From the NCBI GenBank assembly GCA_030272585.1, contig BSYQ01000005.1:6417501-6481500 (forward strand): a DNA stretch of 64,000 nucleotides, read 5' to 3'. Position numbers and translations under genes: made by a program. The notes below the pieces were generated by a model. That model was not told the DNA's origin and ran no database searches. It saw only the letters and a list, made by a program, of their open reading frames with translations. Positions 21,391 to 32,970 of the stretch are shown here, in pieces. Position 1 is the stretch's first letter, and each line of letters starts with the position of its first letter. This DNA is from Bryopsis sp. KO-2023 (Eukaryota; Chlorophyta; Ulvophyceae; Bryopsidales; Bryopsidaceae).

Positions 21391-24142
21391 TTATCTTCTG
21401 CACCAGAACACTGATTTGCACACGGCCTTTGGCCAGCAGAATGCACAGGTGTATGTGGTGGTGGGGCGGCAATTGGTGCATTTTAAAGATCGCCTTCGAG
21501 CACTCTGCATAACACCCCAATAGATTAAAATAATAAATGAATGAATGTTTAATTTACATTAGGTAAACTTGCCCAATGAAGGCCGTCCACAACGATGTGA
21601 TTTAGCCCAATAATAATAATAATAACAAAAAAAAATACACTGACCAACACCGTCCATCTGATGAATTGTGTATATATTTCTTTTCGGGTAGGGGTCGGGG
21701 GAGATCTTAAGTCCTCAACATAAATCGCCAAAATCTCATGAACTGTCCCAAAGATTGTCTCAGGGAAGGGAAAAAAAACCCACAGTGAACAGATTTCCGA
21801 GATGAGATGAGGTTTACCGAGTCAGCATCTGCTGTGACGATGGCAGTCATAGTAGCCCTGTTTTTAAGGGTAGCTCTGAGTTCTTGTTGCATTTTGTAAG
21901 GCTCCACCTTGACTGTAAGAAAAATCAGAAATTCCCCACTCAGGTGAAAACTAAATAAATGAAAAACACAAGGACAAGAAAACACGTATGACATAACACC
22001 TCTTCAAAAAAATATATGTTTCTGCATATAATTTTGAAGTTTGTACCCAAGGATTGCAGTGGGAATGATTATCTGCAGTACTTGGAAAAACGAACAAGGG
22101 CTCCTCTCACCAGTTTCGCAGTCTTGATTTGTGGACACTCTAACAGAATTAGCTGTGGAAGTGGATGTTGACGACAATGTCAATGAACACCCAATCGTCA
22201 CTGAACAGCACAAGAAAAAAAAAAATGAAGACCTGGTCTGAAGCATCCGATCAACACTTGCCCAAGGACACAAAGTTAACGGATTGGAAAACGAATATCA
22301 CTACATTCATCAACTTACGTCCCAATCGGGAACTCTAAATGGGCCATTGAATCAACAAAAATCCTGTTGGTCATTCAACTGTTGGCATATTCAATATTCT
22401 GTATGGAATATTGAAACCTGTTGATGCTCACCTGTTCCTTGTGTGGTCATATCGAAGTTTTGTAAATCTGAACAGCAATCGATATATGATTAGTCCACAT
22501 CATCAATAGTTGGGAAAAAATAAAACGAGAAAAAAAAACCACAAAAAAACCACATGTTAAGAGAGTTGGACGAATACAAAAATTGTTCAAAATCGCATCT
22601 TGAATATTTGGAGGATAATGGAAAAGAAGAAAATGGCTCCAAAAAGCACAATTCAAATATGTGATCAATGGGATCAAAATAAATACTTGGGATTAGCAAA
22701 AAAAATACAAAGAAAAAGCACATGTTGCGTTGTTTTTTTTTTCTGCGGGTGGGGGCATATATCGAAAAAGAAACACATTGCTTCGTTGGATATCTTTGGG
22801 ATTTACAAAAGAAATAATGGTTTCACCTGCAGGCAAAACTGATTTTAGAATTACATCCACCAGCTTGTTGATTTGGCCATTGGAGGAATCCGTAATACTG
22901 GCCAGTGCAAAACCCTTCATGGTAACCACGTCAGGATCCCCATCTCTGTCCACTGTGGATTTCGTCAAAACGACCCCTTTTGGGACTTTGAGTCCATCGG
23001 CCAAGCCGTTCACATCGGAGGACGAAACCAACACATTGGAGGTTGCCTGAACATCTCCTTGCAAGATCGAGGATCGCAACTGGCTGCCAATCGGAAGGGC
23101 AGCTGTCGTTTAAGAAAAAACGAAAAAAAAAGGTTAAATAAATTGGTGAAAACATAATATCGAAAGGATGCTTGCGTTGCGTTCAGTAAATTGAAAGAAA
23201 GAATTGCATAAAAATAAAAAGGGAAATTTAAAAAAATTGTGGATTTTGGGAAGGGTAGGGTGGCGATCAAGGCGGTTTTCAATTTCTATATTTATTTCTA
23301 AGTTTATTGATATATTTTCTTTTAAGTTTTTATAAGTTTGTCGAAGAGGGTATTGATAACATCAAAATCAACTTTTTCTTCACATCAGTTTCGTCTGTCT
23401 GGCATTTTCTCAGCTGCAAAAGGCTCGAGTTCGTGCCATTATAATCATTTGACATCTTTTCTTTTCAAACTTTGTTCACAACTGAGATATATTTCCTGGG
23501 ATCCATCTTACTAATAGTATTCCAATTTGAGAATATCTCTGCCCCAACTCCCATGTCCCAGTGTCAATGATTTCGGAGCACTGTGTCGCGTCACGTGATT
23601 CTCACCTCCGCAAAACTGAAACTGGCCCTGTGTTGTAACGCCGTTCGTCGTCACGGAGTTGGCTGCTGTCCCGCAAGCTCCAGAGACTTGAACTGATCAC
23701 AACAACAAAAGAAAAACAAAACAAAAAAGCTGTCAATCTGTCTCGCGGCCATAGGATAGTCACTTCGGGTTGCATCATCTGCGTAGCGTCTCGCATCTCT
23801 GCAGGAAAGGGTATGGGGTGTGGATGTCGGGAAAGGCTGTTTCACAACGACACCTTCAAAAGCTCTTCTTTCATTAACAAACGACCGAAACTCACTGGTG
23901 CTGGTGGAACTCGACCCCGGTCCATTGGTTGCGTTTCCAGGATTGAAAGGCCCAGGGAGTGTATTGCGCCCAGGGGCATTTCCCAGCAAAGGCGCACGGG
24001 GCAGATTCGACAACGGCGTCCCCGGCGTGATGCCCAATTGAGGGAGCTGCACGGGGTTTTGGTTGGGGTTGGGCAGAAACCCCAGGACATATCGATCACA
24101 GACCAGTAGTATCGCCAGCAAGAATACGAAGGAGGTGCCCAT
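21391..24142 (-). CDS. Predicted secreted protein with Cys-rich C-terminus
   Basis: Seven exons: 24142-23896, 23686-23606, 23102-22827, 22467-22432, 22200-22111, 21912-21818 and 21504-21391. They sum to 939 nt (312 aa) with consistent phases (mostly phase 1). It begins with a signal peptide (MGTSFVFLLAILLVCDRYVLG) followed by a Pro/Asn/Gly-rich stretch. Two exons look related: one reads GACGTAANSVTTNGVTTQGQ, another SLTLSSTSTSTANSVRVS with QDCETG. The large third exon has LPIGSQLRSSILQGDVQATS and VVLTKSTVDRDGDPD, then TMKGFALASIT. The last exon is Arg/Cys-rich (RRRSLKCTNC ... CAFCWPKAVCKSVFWCRR) with C-x2-C-x7-C-x2-C-x5-C-x5-C spacing. I do not recognise the family. An extracellular or cell-surface role is inferred from the signal peptide. 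The final exon is the least certain. Confidence 0.6.
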
Positions 24143-25343
24143 CGCCTCTATTTAAAGATATCTCCAAGAGAGAAACCGTGTAACGCAGTCTTTTTCTTTT
24201 CTTTTGAAAAGGGCACTCGTTTCGAGTGAAGATCACCGAAAAGAGGCAGCAATGGTGAAGTGTGTCTAGAAGAAGCAAGCAGAGAGAATGCCGCGCTCCA
24301 AAAAAGCATCTTGCGCGCGCGATACTGTTTTGTACGTTTGTGTGAAACGCTCAGCATGTCAAATCAGGTACAAATCATGTAGTGCTCCACAAAGAGATAT
24401 GTTCCAGGGGGAAATATCTCCAATCAACTCCCAAGCAATGAAAAGTCACAGGCACTAGGAGCCCATGTTCTGTGAAAGGGATCTGCGAATGTGCATGATG
24501 TGTGGATGTCACAATGGGAAAGAGGATGGCGTTTTGCATCAGCCCCAGGTGTATAGCCCCGCGGCCTTCTCAAGTGTAAACAGATTCCAAACCCCAGATT
24601 TTGCATGAGAAACGTTGGATGTCGGTTAGATGTGGCAGGGAATGATGCGCTAGTTTCTGGCATCGACGTGACAGAGGAGATTTTGGGAAAAGCCATCTGT
24701 CCAGAAGTGAAGCTGCTCGGAGCCGCGTCACTTTTGTGACGATCGTGGTTCGTTACTATTGTTGAATTCGCCCAATCAGTTCACAATCCTGCACCCCAGT
24801 TCGAACAATGGTCCCGCACACAAAGCAGCCGGGGTCGCTCAACATCCATGGAGTACCAAACGAAAACGAGCCAACCACCTCAACCACTACACGCTCCCGT
24901 GGCCGACTCGTACAGAGCCTAACTGTTCATGTACTGGTAATGTGCTTGTCGTACATACATTATCGTACGAGCACGTGCGCACGTCCAAGGTTTTAAGTAA
25001 CACTCGGTCTTTCCTGCACAACGTGCATGCACTCTACCGTTTTCGGTGGGCGCAACGTAGTCAAAACGTACCGTGCTTATCCCAGGCGGGCAAGAAAGTG
25101 AACCCGGGGTCCGAATATTATCAAGGAAAGCACACCTTGCACCCCTTCGATTTGTCATTGAAGGAGGGTTCAACCCTTGTTAGAATCTGGTGCAAGCGGG
25201 TCGAGAGAACGGCACCTTCTCTGGAAAGAACTTTTTCTGAATTGGAGTCGGACTACAGAGGAGAGAGGTGATAACAGGTCAACGCGGTTGGTTGATTCTC
25301 CAAGTTTTTCTGCAGCCAGTCGTGGGACGCAAATATCGCAGTG
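24143..25343. other. Divergent spacer, no recognised gene
   Basis: 1.2 kb between the secreted-protein gene (-) and the membrane-protein gene (+). Open frames on both strands (for example 24759-25271 +, 24424-24696 -) show no family features. Presumably it includes both promoters. Confidence 0.35.
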
Positions 25344-25856
25344 ATGGAAGAGCCAATATTGGACTACCTGGACGCGCCCAATGGCGTCCGCGCGGTGCAC
25401 TTTCATGGGCGACGTCAGTCTGGACTTCGCATAACAGGTGTGACCAAGTCTTTCAAACAGCGATGGGCTGCGATATCTGCTCTCTACCTACTCATCGGGG
25501 GCGTAGGCTTCGTCGTGGCGCGTGTGTCCGAGTTTCCACCGAAATCCACCCAGAAGGTGGTTGGCGGCGTGTGGTTGGGCATCGGAGTCCTGCTCGTGTT
25601 GCGGGAGTGCTTCGAACACGTCAGGGGCAGGGACGTGGACATTATCGTCGGAAGGACGTTTTTCGCTTGCTCTCAGCATCCAATCGCGTTCGTCATCGCC
25701 CAAGTTCGGGATGTGCGCGCAGTTTCGTCCAGCAACGTTCAAGTCGCCATGTCGGACGGGGCGCTGGTGGAATTTTTCCGGGGGAACAACGCGGATATCG
25801 CGGCGTTCATCGTTCAGTGGATGAAAGACAGAATGAGTTTGAATTCAGAGGTTTAG
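25344..25856 (+). CDS. Unrecognised two-helix membrane protein
   Basis: Uninterrupted 170-aa frame from ATG 25344. Residues about 30-95 hold two adjacent hydrophobic helices (SALYLLIGGVGFVVA and VVGGVWLGIGVLLVL) joined by a short loop, preceded by a basic segment (GRRQSGLRITGVTKSFKQR). The C-terminal 80 residues are soluble and look like alternating beta strands ending in a helix (DVDIIVGRTFFACSQ, IAFVIAQVRDVRAV, VQVAMSDGALVEFF, then IAAFIVQWMKDR). That order, two helices followed by a small beta domain closed by a helix, recalls membrane-anchored PH-like folds. This is shape only; I cannot name a family. Strong codon regularity and lack of introns make it likely real. Confidence 0.6.
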   Translation: MEEPILDYLDAPNGVRAVHFHGRRQSGLRITGVTKSFKQRWAAISALYLLIGGVGFVVARVSEFPPKSTQKVVGGVWLGIGVLLVLRECFEHVRGRDVDIIVGRTFFACSQHPIAFVIAQVRDVRAVSSSNVQVAMSDGALVEFFRGNNADIAAFIVQWMKDRMSLNSEV

Positions 25857-25890
25857 TTTCATGGAGTGTCGAACCAGACAGACTTGGGAG

Positions 25891-25928
25891 GATATTTCTT
25901 CCAGACAGACTTGGGAGGAAGAAATATC
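25891..25928 (+). repeat. Perfect 12-bp inverted repeat downstream of stop
   Basis: Arms gatatttcttcc (25891-25902) and ggaagaaatatc (25917-25928) are exact reverse complements around a 14-nt loop, 35 bp after the stop at 25856. The arms overlap a 27-bp-period direct duplication (ccagacagacttgggagga at about 25874 and 25901). Confidence 0.75.
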
Positions 25929-26587
25929 GTGCATGGAGAAGATGGGGGTTGGGGGAAATGAAACAAAACATCTTGCATGTCTGGTCGGCCCATCGTATTT
26001 TTGGCTGTGTTTGCAAATGCACATGCACTCACTTTTCTGACAAGGAGAGGATGGTTGGGTGCTTTCTTTGAAAAACTGATTTTGAAGGGAGGGGACGGAG
26101 GGGGGGAAATTGAAAAGTACGTCTTGGTTGCCTTGGAATATGGGCAGGCTGCAAGAAATAAAAAAAAGGAGACGACATTCGTTACCGAACTTATTGAACT
26201 GATCACAAAAAAAGGGGGACGAAGGGAAATGTAAAGTGTAAACTAGATTGTGTTTTGTACTCAATGGCCAGCGTGTCGAATCAAATCAGCTCACGAAATA
26301 CGTAGGCGGGTTGGGGGTTTTCGGTGAACAAATCAAAGGTTTGGATATGTCTCAACAGAGATACTTGGATGGAGAAATAGGTTCGGCAAATCGTTCATGA
26401 GAAGTGGAAATCATAAATTGGGCAAACAAAAATAGGGCAAACCAAGAATGCTCCTGAAAGTGTGGGAAAAAAAACTTGGGTTGAAGCAAGTATCAGAGGA
26501 AGGGGGGTGCCGATGTGAAAAAAAAAGAACTGGAAAAAAAGAAACATATTTAAATTTGCTAGAGGTTGGGATTACCTTCTGGGTCGG
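25929..26587. other. Convergent 3' spacer
   Basis: Between the membrane-protein gene (+) and the end of the sulfotransferase gene (-). Purine-rich on the plus strand with several A runs. No gene seen. Confidence 0.35.
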
Positions 26588-29500
26588 TTACCAGAGGTAT
26601 CTACTGTCATTCAATTTGGCTGCGAGTCTTGCGTTGAAGGGTGCGTAAAATGATTGTAGAAGTTGCCTGGTTTTGGGCAGCATGGGGTCATGGTCTACTC
26701 GATGGTTATTGCTTTTCTCCTGCCCCACGATTTCATCCATTTTTTTGTCGCTCAAGTGTCTGACTTCCAGAAACTTGAACAGAGCCTGCACAACCTCAGA
26801 TTTTAAAACGAGACAGACTGTTGGTTCGCAAATCGATTTGTTTTTCCTCCTCCAGGATATGGTTTCCTGTTTCATTGTTAATTTTTTGTTTGATTTCGAG
26901 AGTTTGTTCGACTCCTGGTAGATGGGGGATAGATTTGGTCGCAAGGGGAATTCCAGAGAAGGGAATAACATTTTGACTGGACTTTTGAACTTTTTTTGAG
27001 CGTTTTAGTGGGGGGTTATGGGTTAAGTTTCTGGGGGTGAAAGTGGATCACAATTCGGAAGTGTGCAAGAGGCTTGGGAAACTTGTTTCGGGCCAGACAG
27101 TTTTTGAGGGTTGGTTGTGGAAGGGGCTCACCTTCAGGTGTTCTCTCATGGCAACCTTGTAATCATCAGTCCTCAGGAAAAGCAACTGCTCTCTTGGAAA
27201 TCGATCAAGCCAATCGTCTACAAATTCACTGTACATGCCCTGTTCCAACCACACACTGTGATTACCTCTCCTTCATGGTGTAGCTCTTATCTCTTGTTGG
27301 GGATTGGAGTATTTAACCTGAGTGAAGTTTACTTGGGGAAAGGGGTTCAGTATGAACAGTAGTATGTGCCAATGTCATCTGGCATTAGTTTTCATGCTGC
27401 AAGTGATTCATGAAGGGAACAGGCAGGTGCTGTGGATCCTGACTTTGACAAGTTGCTGTGGTTCGTAGCTGTCGACGCAAGACTCCCTACTCCTGGAGCT
27501 CGTGCAGGCAACGAAGCGCTTGATGGTATTTACTGTGTCTTCGTGAAAGGCTTCCGGAGATGCTGTGCCATCCTCGTCTCGATTTCTTCAGAATAATGTC
27601 TCACGTCAGTTCCACGAATGACATGCATGGACAGACCCCATTCATGCATGCATGTTCCACTCATGCATGAATGGCCGGATGACATGCAGCCACACAAGCA
27701 TGCCCCTCGGCAATGCATTGGAACATGGAGGATTCAGACGGGTGCACCAGTTACCTGTAGTAATGGTATGCGCTGAAGTAGCGGTCGACTGGATTTCTGA
27801 AAATGACAATGAGTCTCAAGTAGGGCTGTGCTTCGTGGAGGAGGTCCGCCAGCGTTACATTCAAATGCCTCGCTGCTCCTCGATAGAAGAATTTCACACC
27901 CGTGAACGTATTTGATGATGCATCTCCAGTAATACTCATTCTGCAAGGATATGAATATCGTCAGATGTTCTCCTCTGCCGATAAATTTCTCTCAAACTTT
28001 ATGTTGGCTCACCATACACTTGCTCTTTTTGTTTCAAATAAACAAAGCAATGGATCAGTGGAACAAGGACCCCCCCCCCCCCCCGAGTTCTATGGAGTTT
28101 TGTAACTCACGTGTCATTTTCGACTCTATCACCAAGTGTGGAAAATAAGTCAACGTAGCCAGGGAATCCTTTTGATGGTTCTGGCGGGGGCCAGCGAGAC
28201 TCGTCCCAAAAGTGAGGACCCTTGTTCTTCGAATCGTAGATGTTGGGGTGCCGAATCAATCTGCGATACATGTCTGTTGTGCCGCATTTGGACACACCTG
28301 GTTGAACACCCCGATGAAGCCTATTCAACGACTTCACCACCACCATAAGATTATGCAATGATTTTGCTTTTTTGCAGAGCATTTTTTAAGACTGGTGCAT
28401 AAGGAATTTTCCATTCCTCGTTTAAGCGAGCTGAAAATTCCCCATGCTCAACTTTTGTAGTTTTGATCGACCCAGAAGTGAATCGAGGATTTGATGGGAG
28501 TGAGGTTGAAGTACCTAGGATATGGTAGAAAGGGATGCACTTGTACTGGCCATTCACTCGCCAGCATGGATTCGTGAAGTTTGCCTCATATGCATCAGGC
28601 AACATTTCGAAGGTATCTGGAGAGCCAGCCACGATTTCCTGGTGTCGTGGGGATCGTTTGAATTTGGCCAAAGCTTCCGAAACCGAAGGAAGCTTCTTCC
28701 CGACCTGTGGGATTTCATCATTAATAGTATTATTTTTCTGAGTGCACATGAAAAAATTGAACTACTGGAAGACTGTTTTTGATTGAGGAGAAAATGAAAT
28801 ATGGCCGTTTTTGGTCACCCTTAATACTTTTATCATCATTTGCTGCTATTTTGAGGTGTTCACATTGGTGTTTTCGCTGGGGGGAAATAATTCTTACCTG
28901 CCCTGCAAGATATGAAACCGGATCTGCCTCCGAGAAGCCAACCTTGTATGTAGCAAGATCGAAGTTGCCCTCAAACGTCTCATAGAGTGGTTTCAAGTTG
29001 ACCTCAAAATCTGGCAATTTGGCTTCGGTGGTGTTGTTAGTGAATGTCCCATTGTCTTCCTCCTCTATGACTGCCTGGGGAGCAATTTGCTGTTGACCAA
29101 GGCCCTCTTCTGGGGAAGTTTTGGTGTCTGGCAAAGCTTGCGCCTCTAATGGATGTGCGATCACCATCGAGTGTTGGTAGCCTGCCTGAAGAGAACATGG
29201 AGATTTCTGTTCACTTTCTTGAAGAGGGGTTGGGAGTACTCTGAAGGAACGATGTCCATGGTGCCTTTTCCCTGCACTTCACAAATGCATCTATTCCTTG
29301 CTTCTTTTCGTGGTGCCCCACTCCTCCCATCAGTACCTTGATGTCTATTATCCTCCATTTGCCTTGTGAGAGGGGACCATCGACTGGGGTCGGTTGAGCA
29401 ATCTCTGATGGTTTGCTTGAAACCACGCCAAGAGCTCCATATCCGTTGGCCCCGAAGCCAAACACCTTTCCTTCAGTGGCTGCCAGGCTAAAGTACTGCA

Positions 29501-32500
29501 AAGAATATAATATCAGCACACAGACATGAATGACTGTCTTGCGAAGGGCCGGATGATGGGTGCATGAATGATGCAACTTGATGTGATTTAATGGAACACA
29601 ATCCAACGTGATGCATCGAAGTGCAATGCAATACAACAAAATGTAATTCAATGTATTTTCTCATCATGTGGCTTTTCTATTGCAGTGCCAGATTTAGAAA
29701 GGGGGGAGGGCCAAATAGATACAAAAGATTGCAACGATTGATACATGTACAATATATATTAAAAAAAGTAAGATGATGCACCGCACTGTTGCATTACGTT
29801 TATTTGACAGGAAAGGGGGACGCTTGATGGTAAAAGGATGTTAATAATATCTGTTCATATATGATTGCCTGGAGGTGCGATTTCTATGTCATGTTTCTTT
29901 ACATGTGTCTAATTTTTTCGCTGATTGTATGAGCATAAAAGGGGAAAAATACCTCTCCAGCGCCTACAAACATAAATTTTTCGTCACTGGGCACTCGTCC
30001 CGGACGGCTGTTAAAGCCGGATCTCCCCAAGTTACCCCCTCGTTTACCCCATGAGTATAAATGTCCTTCCTCTGTGACTGCCAATGCATGGTCTCGTCCG
30101 GCTGCAACACTCACCACTTTTTTACCATCAAGTTCACCCCCAACCTGGAGCAGGCAAAAAAAAAAAGAGTGAACGTGTGACACATAGATGCATGCCAGAT
30201 ATGATGAGAAACAAAAAAAAAGACACAGAAAGGAGGATGGAACCCCACACCCCAGTTTTGCACACATACATCAGAATTCAACTTCACATCAACAGTCTGG
30301 GAAAAGAGGCAACCCTATCTACAAAACTATTCTTCAAGCCAGGAATAGCAGTGGCTTTTCTGTCGGTGTTTGGGTCAGGAAAACAAAGCACATACCTTTC
30401 CAGGTGTTCCGGTAACACCTTCTCTTCCCAGCTCCCCTGCGATGTTTTGCTGTCGAGGTGTTGGCAGAGTACCAGCATAGCCATCATCCCCAGTGTCACA
30501 AGTGAAAACTTCCCCAGAGTCGGTCAAAGCAATCCAAAACACATAGCCTATGGGAAGACAACACAAGCACAATATCGATTGGGAAACGAGAAATCACGAG
30601 CTGGACAGAGGTCAGATTTCAATGGAGAGTTCGTGGGGTTTAATATGGAAAGCAAGCAAAAAACTATTGCAAACCATTGCACGCTGTTCTTTTCCTTTTC
30701 TTTTTTTTGAGCAGCGATGTTGCTTGATTTCAAGATGGACCATTCACAAACGAGAATATCTGGAGAGGAAGGGCAAAACAACTCATTTCAGGTCAGAATT
30801 TGATGCGAGACTCACCTATATCCATTTTAACTACTTTTCTCCCTTCCAATTGGCCTTTGATCAACCGCGGATGCCAAGCTGTACTCCTTTCGGGGATCAC
30901 CCCCTTGGATGCACAACCATCATGTCCCCACGTATAAACCCCACCTTCCTCGGAGACTGCACTCGATACGTATCTACCTGCAGCTATGTGAACAAATTTT
31001 ACACCAGCCGGTAGACCAGAAATCTGACCTGGGACTCCATCTCTACATGCGGATCCAGACGTACACGTCTCCTCTTCCTTGCCCTAGAATCAATGTTTGA
31101 GACAAAATCAAATTCTTAGATGCATCTTGGTCGAGCTCAGCTCGATGGAAATGGAAACTTGTTAGGGAAAGAAAATACACGAGCCAGAAATAGTGTAACT
31201 ATTCACTTCCCAACAAAACCTTCCTGAAAACGTTGAAACTTCAAGGGTGATTAACGTACAAAAATTTGCTCAAAAGGGAAAAACCAGGGGAGAGGGGAGC
31301 AGCTCAATTTCAAAACAAGAATAGTGGGTATGTGCGCATTTTAGTTCAATCTGATGGAAAAAAGGATCAATTTCTGCTTGGGTGTGTGTGTGTACAAAAC
31401 ACACAGTACATGTGCGGATCACACCTGCTTTCCAAATCTTCCCAGCTGGCCCCAATCATTCAATCCCCAAGTAAAGACGTTACCATCACCAGTGAGTGCA
31501 ATGGAATGGTACCTCCCAGAAGCCACCATAACCACATGAACATCCTCCAAACCCAGTGTCACCTGAACCCCCATAAACACAACACCACACTCTCGTATGA
31601 TAAGTCTTGGTGTGCTTGTCAGAACTGCCAAAACACATAATCGTACCTAGTTTTCATGTATGTATACACATGCATATTTTTCATTATTGAAAGTAACTTT
31701 TTCTTTTTTTTTGGGGGGGGGGGTGCAAAAGATGCATGCCTGCAAATTTGTAGTTATGACTCACCTGATCGCATTCCATGGACCCTGGACGACCCAGCTG
31801 CCCAGAGTCAGAAATTGGTTGACTCCCATGCCCACCCCCTCCCGCTGAATTGTTATGACCACACGTAAACAAGTGTCCCTCAATTGTGGAAATCATCGAG
31901 TTCCGGCTACCAGATATGGATGCCACTTTCAAACCCTGGGGTCGATCACATCAAATTACTGCCAGACTTGATCGGTCAGATTCGATTCCATATCTATAGA
32001 TGAATGTGAGTGTACTTTTGTATATTGACTCAAAGAATCAGAATTTTTCCTGTGCATGCAAACTAGTTATTGAGGACATTGTTCGTGGACTTTTTTTGTG
32101 AATAGATTAGAAAATTTGTCAGAAGATATGCCATCACAATAATGAGCTTGGTAACCCTTTTTTTATCAAAATTCTTCATAAGTGGTATTGTGCTCCCCAA
32201 GTTTGTTCAATTTCCATGCTTGAGAGTTTGAGAACTTGATATTGGTTTTTTATGTGCATGTTGTTTGCTTTTCATGAATGAGAGTTTTGATTGATTGGGA
32301 TCATGCAGTGTTACACTACATTCTGTGCTCTCTCCAGAATGGATGCATTTCCAGTTCTTCCCAGCCGAGGGCTGTTCACTCCACAAGTGAACAGCCATTC
32401 TTCTGTGTGCAAGAAAACAGAATATCATATATATTTGGATGGCTGACAAGGACACCACTGCTCAGTGTTGAATATCATTGCTGTCTTCTGTGTAGTGTTT

Positions 32501-32970
32501 TGAATTGCACATATTCTCGAACACATATCGTGTGTGGCAGCACGTCTTGTATGTCTGCTGTCTGTACTGGCCAGGATTGATAACGGTCTTTTCCCACAGG
32601 ACTGATGTGTGCACACAGTCCAACCGCTCGTGAGAGATTGGCAGTGTTTCGTTTTCTCGCGCGGTAGCACGCACCTGTGACGTCTCTTCGGAGGCTATTG
32701 GCCAACGTTTCATTGGTTGTCTGCGTGGCAAAGACACCCTCCTCCACAAAGAACAAGCGGTACGGTTCCCCTCCAACTCCATGTGTTTGATCCCTGCAAG
32801 GAAACAAGCAAGACGACTGGCGTGACGACCGGAACTGGAAAAAAACGTCGCTTGGACAGAACACACCTCCGTGGTTGTGTTACTTACCAGGCCTCCCAGG
32901 ACGCCAACAAAAGCGTCAGGACGGCTGCTGATGCGTACCACAAGTCGCGCCGAGCAGCTTCGAACATCAT
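26588..32970 (-). CDS. RCC1-propeller / CHST15-like sulfotransferase fusion, type II membrane protein
   Basis: About 16 exons, roughly 890 aa. Exon 1 (32970-32888) starts MMFEAARRDLWYASAAVLTLLL, a short Arg-containing tail plus hydrophobic anchor, as in Golgi type II enzymes. Exons 2-10 (32793 to about 28898) encode RCC1 repeats: EEWLFTCGVNSPRLGRTG, GHLFTCGHNN, NVFTWGLNDWGQLGRFG, GVYTWGHDG, GEVFTCDTGDDGYAG, HLYSWGKRGGNLGRSG, KVFGFGANGYGALG and AGYQHSMVI. The sulfotransferase follows in exons 11-16 (28704-26588): 5'-PAPS loop SKCGTTDMYRRLIRHP, TGDASSNTF, 3'-phosphate motif RLIVIFRNPVDRYFSAYHYY, FVDDWLDRFPREQLLFLRTDDY, and an end matching CHST15 (LPKTRQLLQSFYAPFNARLA, stopping RYLW). Phases through exon 13 are consistent, including the RCC1-linker junction (ATCAAG|GTACTG to TTCAG|GCAGGC, phase 0). 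The exon 14-15 junction (about 27440/27257) is unresolved. It likely transfers sulfate from PAPS to a glycan in the Golgi lumen. Confidence 0.82.
32370..32396 (-). repeat. 11-bp inverted repeat inside exon 3
   Basis: Arms ggctgttcact and agtgaacagcc (32370-32380, 32386-32396) flank a 5-nt loop within the RCC1-sulfotransferase exon 3, starting at its 5' edge. The pairing is exact, so the spliced RNA could form a hairpin near the acceptor. Confidence 0.6.

Noticed and set aside
22319-22334. Possible 16-nt microexon in the secreted-protein gene
   Set aside because: Including it shifts the next exon into a stop; direct joining of the flanking phase-1 exons gives an open frame.
28066-28085. Poly(C) run as a structural or regulatory element
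   Set aside because: Simple homopolymer inside an intron with no partner strand or conserved context visible.
30084-30710. 208-codon plus-strand frame
   Set aside because: It lies opposite the RCC1 exons and is a shadow of their sequence and introns.
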